DNA from: DASPHG01 sp963849605
Lineage (GTDB): Bacteria; Actinomycetota; Thermoleophilia; Solirubrobacterales; Thermoleophilaceae
Direction of reading: 5' to 3'
Length of the DNA stretch: 64,000 bases
Assembly (NCBI GenBank): GCA_963849605.1
Contig: CAWKHX010000015.1
Location: 124,001-188,000, forward strand
Positions within the stretch are counted from its first letter, which is position 1; the number at the start of each line of letters is the position of its first letter. The notes beneath the pieces were generated by a model. The model did no database searches, was not told where the DNA came from, and saw only the letters and a program-made list of their open reading frames with translations. Of this stretch, positions 62,276-64,000 are shown one piece after another. The translations under genes were made by a program, and so were the position numbers.

Positions 62276-62680
62276 ATGTCACAGGCGAACGTAGAGGTGA
62301 TCCGACGGGGCTGGGATGCGTGGCTCCGCGGAGATCTGCCGGGCCTCTTCAGCCACTTCGACCCGGAGGTCGTTTGGGACACGAGCCACTTCCACGATTG
62401 GCCGGAGTCCGCGTATCACGGGATTGAGGGGGTCGAGCGTTTCCTGACTGAGTGGCTCGAGGTGTGGGCTGACTATGAGATGGAGGTCGATGACGTCATC
62501 GCCGCCCCGGACGGGCGCGTTGTAAGCCTCTTGCGACAGCGAGGAAGAGGGCGCGATAGCGGCCTCCCGATGGAAATGCGGCTGGCTCAGATCGCCACGC
62601 TTCGGGACGGGAAGGTCACGCGACTCGATAACTACGAGGACCCTGGCGAGGCCCTCCGAGACGCGGGGCTACCGGGCTAG
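62276..62680 (+). CDS. SnoaL/NTF2-like protein
   Basis: 134 residues from ATG 62276. NVEVIRRGWDAWLRGDLPGL is the N-terminal helix pair, FDPEVVWDTSHFHDWPESAY the cone-shaped barrel start, GIEGVERFLTEWLEVWADYE the cap helix, and RLAQIATLRDGKVTRLDNYE the last strands. The fold is used by small polyketide cyclases and many proteins of unknown role. No function is assigned. Confidence 0.8.
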   Translation: MSQANVEVIRRGWDAWLRGDLPGLFSHFDPEVVWDTSHFHDWPESAYHGIEGVERFLTEWLEVWADYEMEVDDVIAAPDGRVVSLLRQRGRGRDSGLPMEMRLAQIATLRDGKVTRLDNYEDPGEALRDAGLPG

Positions 62681-62689
62681 CTCGCCTTA

Positions 62690-63064
62690 CTAGCCCTTCT
62701 CGATCATCTCGATCCGATAGCCGTCGGGGTCGCGCACGAAGCAGAGACGGGAGCCGCCCTCACGCACGCTGTACGGCGGCTTCTCCGGCTCGATCCCCTC
62801 CTCGGCGAGGCGCTCGAGCGTGCCGTCGATGTCGTCGACGGTGAGCGCGATGTGGTTGTAGCCGGTGCCGAGCTCGTAGGAGTCGACGCCGTGGTTGTAG
62901 GTCAGCTCGAGCCGCGCCCCGTCGTCGGGGAGGCCCATGAAGACGTTGATCGCCTCGTCGCGAATCGGGAACCGGCCGACCTCCTCGAACCCGAGCTTCT
63001 CGTAGAACGAGACGGAGCGGTCGATGTCGCCGATGCGGTAGCACGTGTGGATTAGCTCGGACAT
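62690..63064 (-). CDS. Glyoxalase I-like (lactoylglutathione lyase family) protein
   Basis: 124 residues from ATG 63064. The metal ligands of bacterial glyoxalase I are all at fitting places: His6 (ELIHTCYRIGD), Glu53 (ARLELTYNHG), His71 (GYNHIALTVDD) and Glu119 (YRIEMIEKG). DGARLELTYNHG and LCFVRDPDGYRIEMIE are conserved blocks. It removes methylglyoxal with a thiol cofactor. Actinobacteria use mycothiol in place of glutathione, so the real thiol may differ. TAGCTT lies 7 nt before the start (63072-63077). Confidence 0.9.
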   Translation of the reverse strand: MSELIHTCYRIGDIDRSVSFYEKLGFEEVGRFPIRDEAINVFMGLPDDGARLELTYNHGVDSYELGTGYNHIALTVDDIDGTLERLAEEGIEPEKPPYSVREGGSRLCFVRDPDGYRIEMIEKG

Positions 63065-63071
63065 GGAGCGG

Positions 63072-63077
63072 AAGCTA
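63072..63077 (-). promoter_or_regulatory. Putative -10 box for glyoxalase gene
   Basis: Reads TAGCTT on the minus strand, 7 nt before ATG 63064, without a ribosome site between. Confidence 0.45.
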
Positions 63078-63173
63078 CCGCGCTGCGGCTGACGCGCGCA
63101 CCCAGAGGTTTAGGAATTGGAGACCTGGAAAGGGGTCGCCGGTCAGTGTTAGCGAGGGTGGGAGGCATGCGCG

Positions 63174-63791
63174 ATGCGCATAGTTGTGCTGGCGCTTTTC
63201 TGCGTTACGGGTCTAGTGGTGTGCGGACCCGCCATGGCGGCCGGCCCAAGTGGGTCGACCGAGTGTCACATCCAGGATGACGACTGTGACGCCGCGATAG
63301 ACGAGGACACGGGAGGAACCGCGGACGACAACGACGGTGACGGGCGCGTCGACGAGGATCTCGCGGGCGACACCAACGGCGATGGCAACCCCGACGACGA
63401 CCTCGACGGCAGGATCGACGAGGACCCGGCCGATGACGACGCCGATGGCAGCGTCAACGAGGACCCGGTTGGCGACGCGAGTGACGACGCCGGCGAGAAC
63501 CAGGTCGACTGCAACGAGTCGGCCTCGGAGGATGTGGCCGGCGCGCAGCTCTACGCCGGAAGCAACGGTGCAGAAGTCTGCAACGAGGGCGGCCTCGCGG
63601 GCGTAATCGAGGGCCGGGTGTACGTGACGTCCGACGATGGCGGGTACGGCGCTATCGACGGCGACGGCACCAACCCGGAGCCGGCAAACGGGTACGCACG
63701 CCTCGACGGCGACGGCGTGCACTGCGGCGACGAGAGCAACCTCGACTCGACGGGGAGCCAGACCGCCAACACTGCGGAGGATTGCGGCTAG
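63174..63791 (+). CDS. Secreted Asp-rich protein with calcium-binding-type repeats
   Basis: 205 residues from ATG 63174, with GGGAGG upstream as ribosome site. Signal peptide at 1-22 (VVLALFCVTGLVVCGPAMAA). Residues 30-105 have repeats of the form D-x-D-G-x-x-D-E-D (NDGDGRVDEDLAGDTNGDGN, PDDDLDGRIDEDPADDDADG), like thrombospondin type 3 or dockerin-like calcium loops. The second half is Gly/Asn/Asp-rich with pairs of Cys. It is strongly acidic and probably folds only with Ca2+. The function is unknown. A strong hairpin terminator follows. Confidence 0.75.
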   Translation: MRIVVLALFCVTGLVVCGPAMAAGPSGSTECHIQDDDCDAAIDEDTGGTADDNDGDGRVDEDLAGDTNGDGNPDDDLDGRIDEDPADDDADGSVNEDPVGDASDDAGENQVDCNESASEDVAGAQLYAGSNGAEVCNEGGLAGVIEGRVYVTSDDGGYGAIDGDGTNPEPANGYARLDGDGVHCGDESNLDSTGSQTANTAEDCG

Positions 63792-63799
63792 CACTCCGG

Positions 63800-63832
63800 G
63801 GTGGGGAGCCGTCTAAGCGGCGGCTCCCCACC
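63800..63832 (+). terminator. Strong hairpin terminator, no U-tract
   Basis: GGTGGGGAGCCG pairs perfectly with CGGCTCCCCACC (12-bp stem, 9-nt loop TCTAAGCGG). It begins 8 bp after the stop of the Asp-rich protein gene and precedes the tRNA gene. The lack of a T-run suits GC-rich Actinobacteria. Confidence 0.7.
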
Positions 63833-63886
63833 TGCAGTGTCTCGGCTGAGTGACTCGCCGCGCCACGGCTACCATTGCCGCCGCGC

Positions 63887-63959
63887 GGCGAGGTAGCTCA
63901 GTTGGTAGAGCACACGACTGAAAATCGTGGTGTCGCCGGTTCGATTCCGGCCCTCGCCA
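63887..63959 (+). tRNA. tRNA-Phe (GAA)
   Basis: A 73-nt cloverleaf. The acceptor stem GGCGAGG pairs with CCTCGCC at 63952-63958, with discriminator A at 63959. The D-loop is AGCTCAGTTGGTAGAGC, the anticodon arm CGACTGAAAATCG has GAA, and the T-arm is CCGGTTCGATTCCGG. The 3' CCA is not encoded (ATCC follows), so it must be added by tRNA nucleotidyltransferase. Confidence 0.97.
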
Positions 63960-64000
63960 TCCAGGCTCGGTCCCGAACGACCCGGCGACGTCGCTCGGCC

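Noticed and set aside
62690..63064. Epimerase or dioxygenase of the VOC fold
   Set aside because: All four glyoxalase I metal ligands (His6, Glu53, His71, Glu119) are present at the right spacing.

Overview
The window is a GC-rich, densely coded actinobacterial chromosome segment, most likely from Thermoleophilia/Solirubrobacterales or a relative. This is inferred from the mix of an acyl-CoA carboxylase epsilon-like subunit, a class F-type sortase beside a DUF4397 protein, RskA-type and sigma-like fusion proteins, a MoaD-MoaE fusion, DUF6777 and DUF3352 lipoproteins, and many TANNNT -10 boxes only 6-12 nt before start codons (leaderless-type promoters). No transposase, integrase, CRISPR array or phage gene is visible.

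Layout. (1) 1-18600 is a surface-polysaccharide locus. It holds a partial glycoside hydrolase, many GT4/GT2 glycosyltransferases, a WecG/TagA-type transferase, an inositol-phosphatase-like enzyme, an FkbM methyltransferase, a Wzm/Wzt-type ABC exporter with a C-terminal glycan-binding-like domain, and a polyprenyl-phosphate glycosylphosphotransferase. (2) 18672-22836 holds a sigma factor carrying its own zinc-finger and hydrophobic tail, a membrane GT-C-type enzyme, a MoaD-MoaE fusion and a methyltransferase. (3) 22848-28433, 33727-35493 and 39567-41581 hold enzymes linking propionyl-CoA to succinate: methylmalonyl-CoA mutase large subunit, carboxylase beta, epsilon-like and biotin-carrying alpha subunits, and SucCD. 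The mutase B12 subunit and the epimerase are not here. (4) 29242-33715 is a sulfur assimilation operon: rhodanese, siroheme reductase, APS reductase, APS kinase, ATP sulfurylase. A perfect 20-bp palindrome sits upstream. APS kinase makes PAPS, and two sulfotransferase genes (28418 and 54057) could use it. (5) 35497-47961 holds a collagen-like surface protein, an MFS transporter, hydrolases, a Tat-exported amine oxidase, a sigma4-like/RskA fusion, a DUF4397 protein with a sortase, an aminotransferase and a DtxR-type regulator. (6) 47970-53019 holds an ATP-dependent DNA ligase and a LigD-type polymerase as separate convergent genes, a macro-domain protein, glycerate kinase and a HAD phosphatase. 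(7) 53066-63959 holds secreted proteins and lipoproteins, a YprA/MrfA-type helicase, an M23 peptidase, two tandem nuclease-like/lamin-tail proteins, an Asp-rich secreted protein and tRNA-Phe.

Two features cut across the window. At least ten single-base frame disruptions break otherwise well-conserved proteins, and seven share one signature: one extra G (or C on the other strand) turning CGGC into CGGGC. This looks like a systematic consensus error more than gene decay, so affected genes are annotated as whole CDS with the break marked. Second, TANNNT boxes lie directly before many starts, which helps decide start codons.
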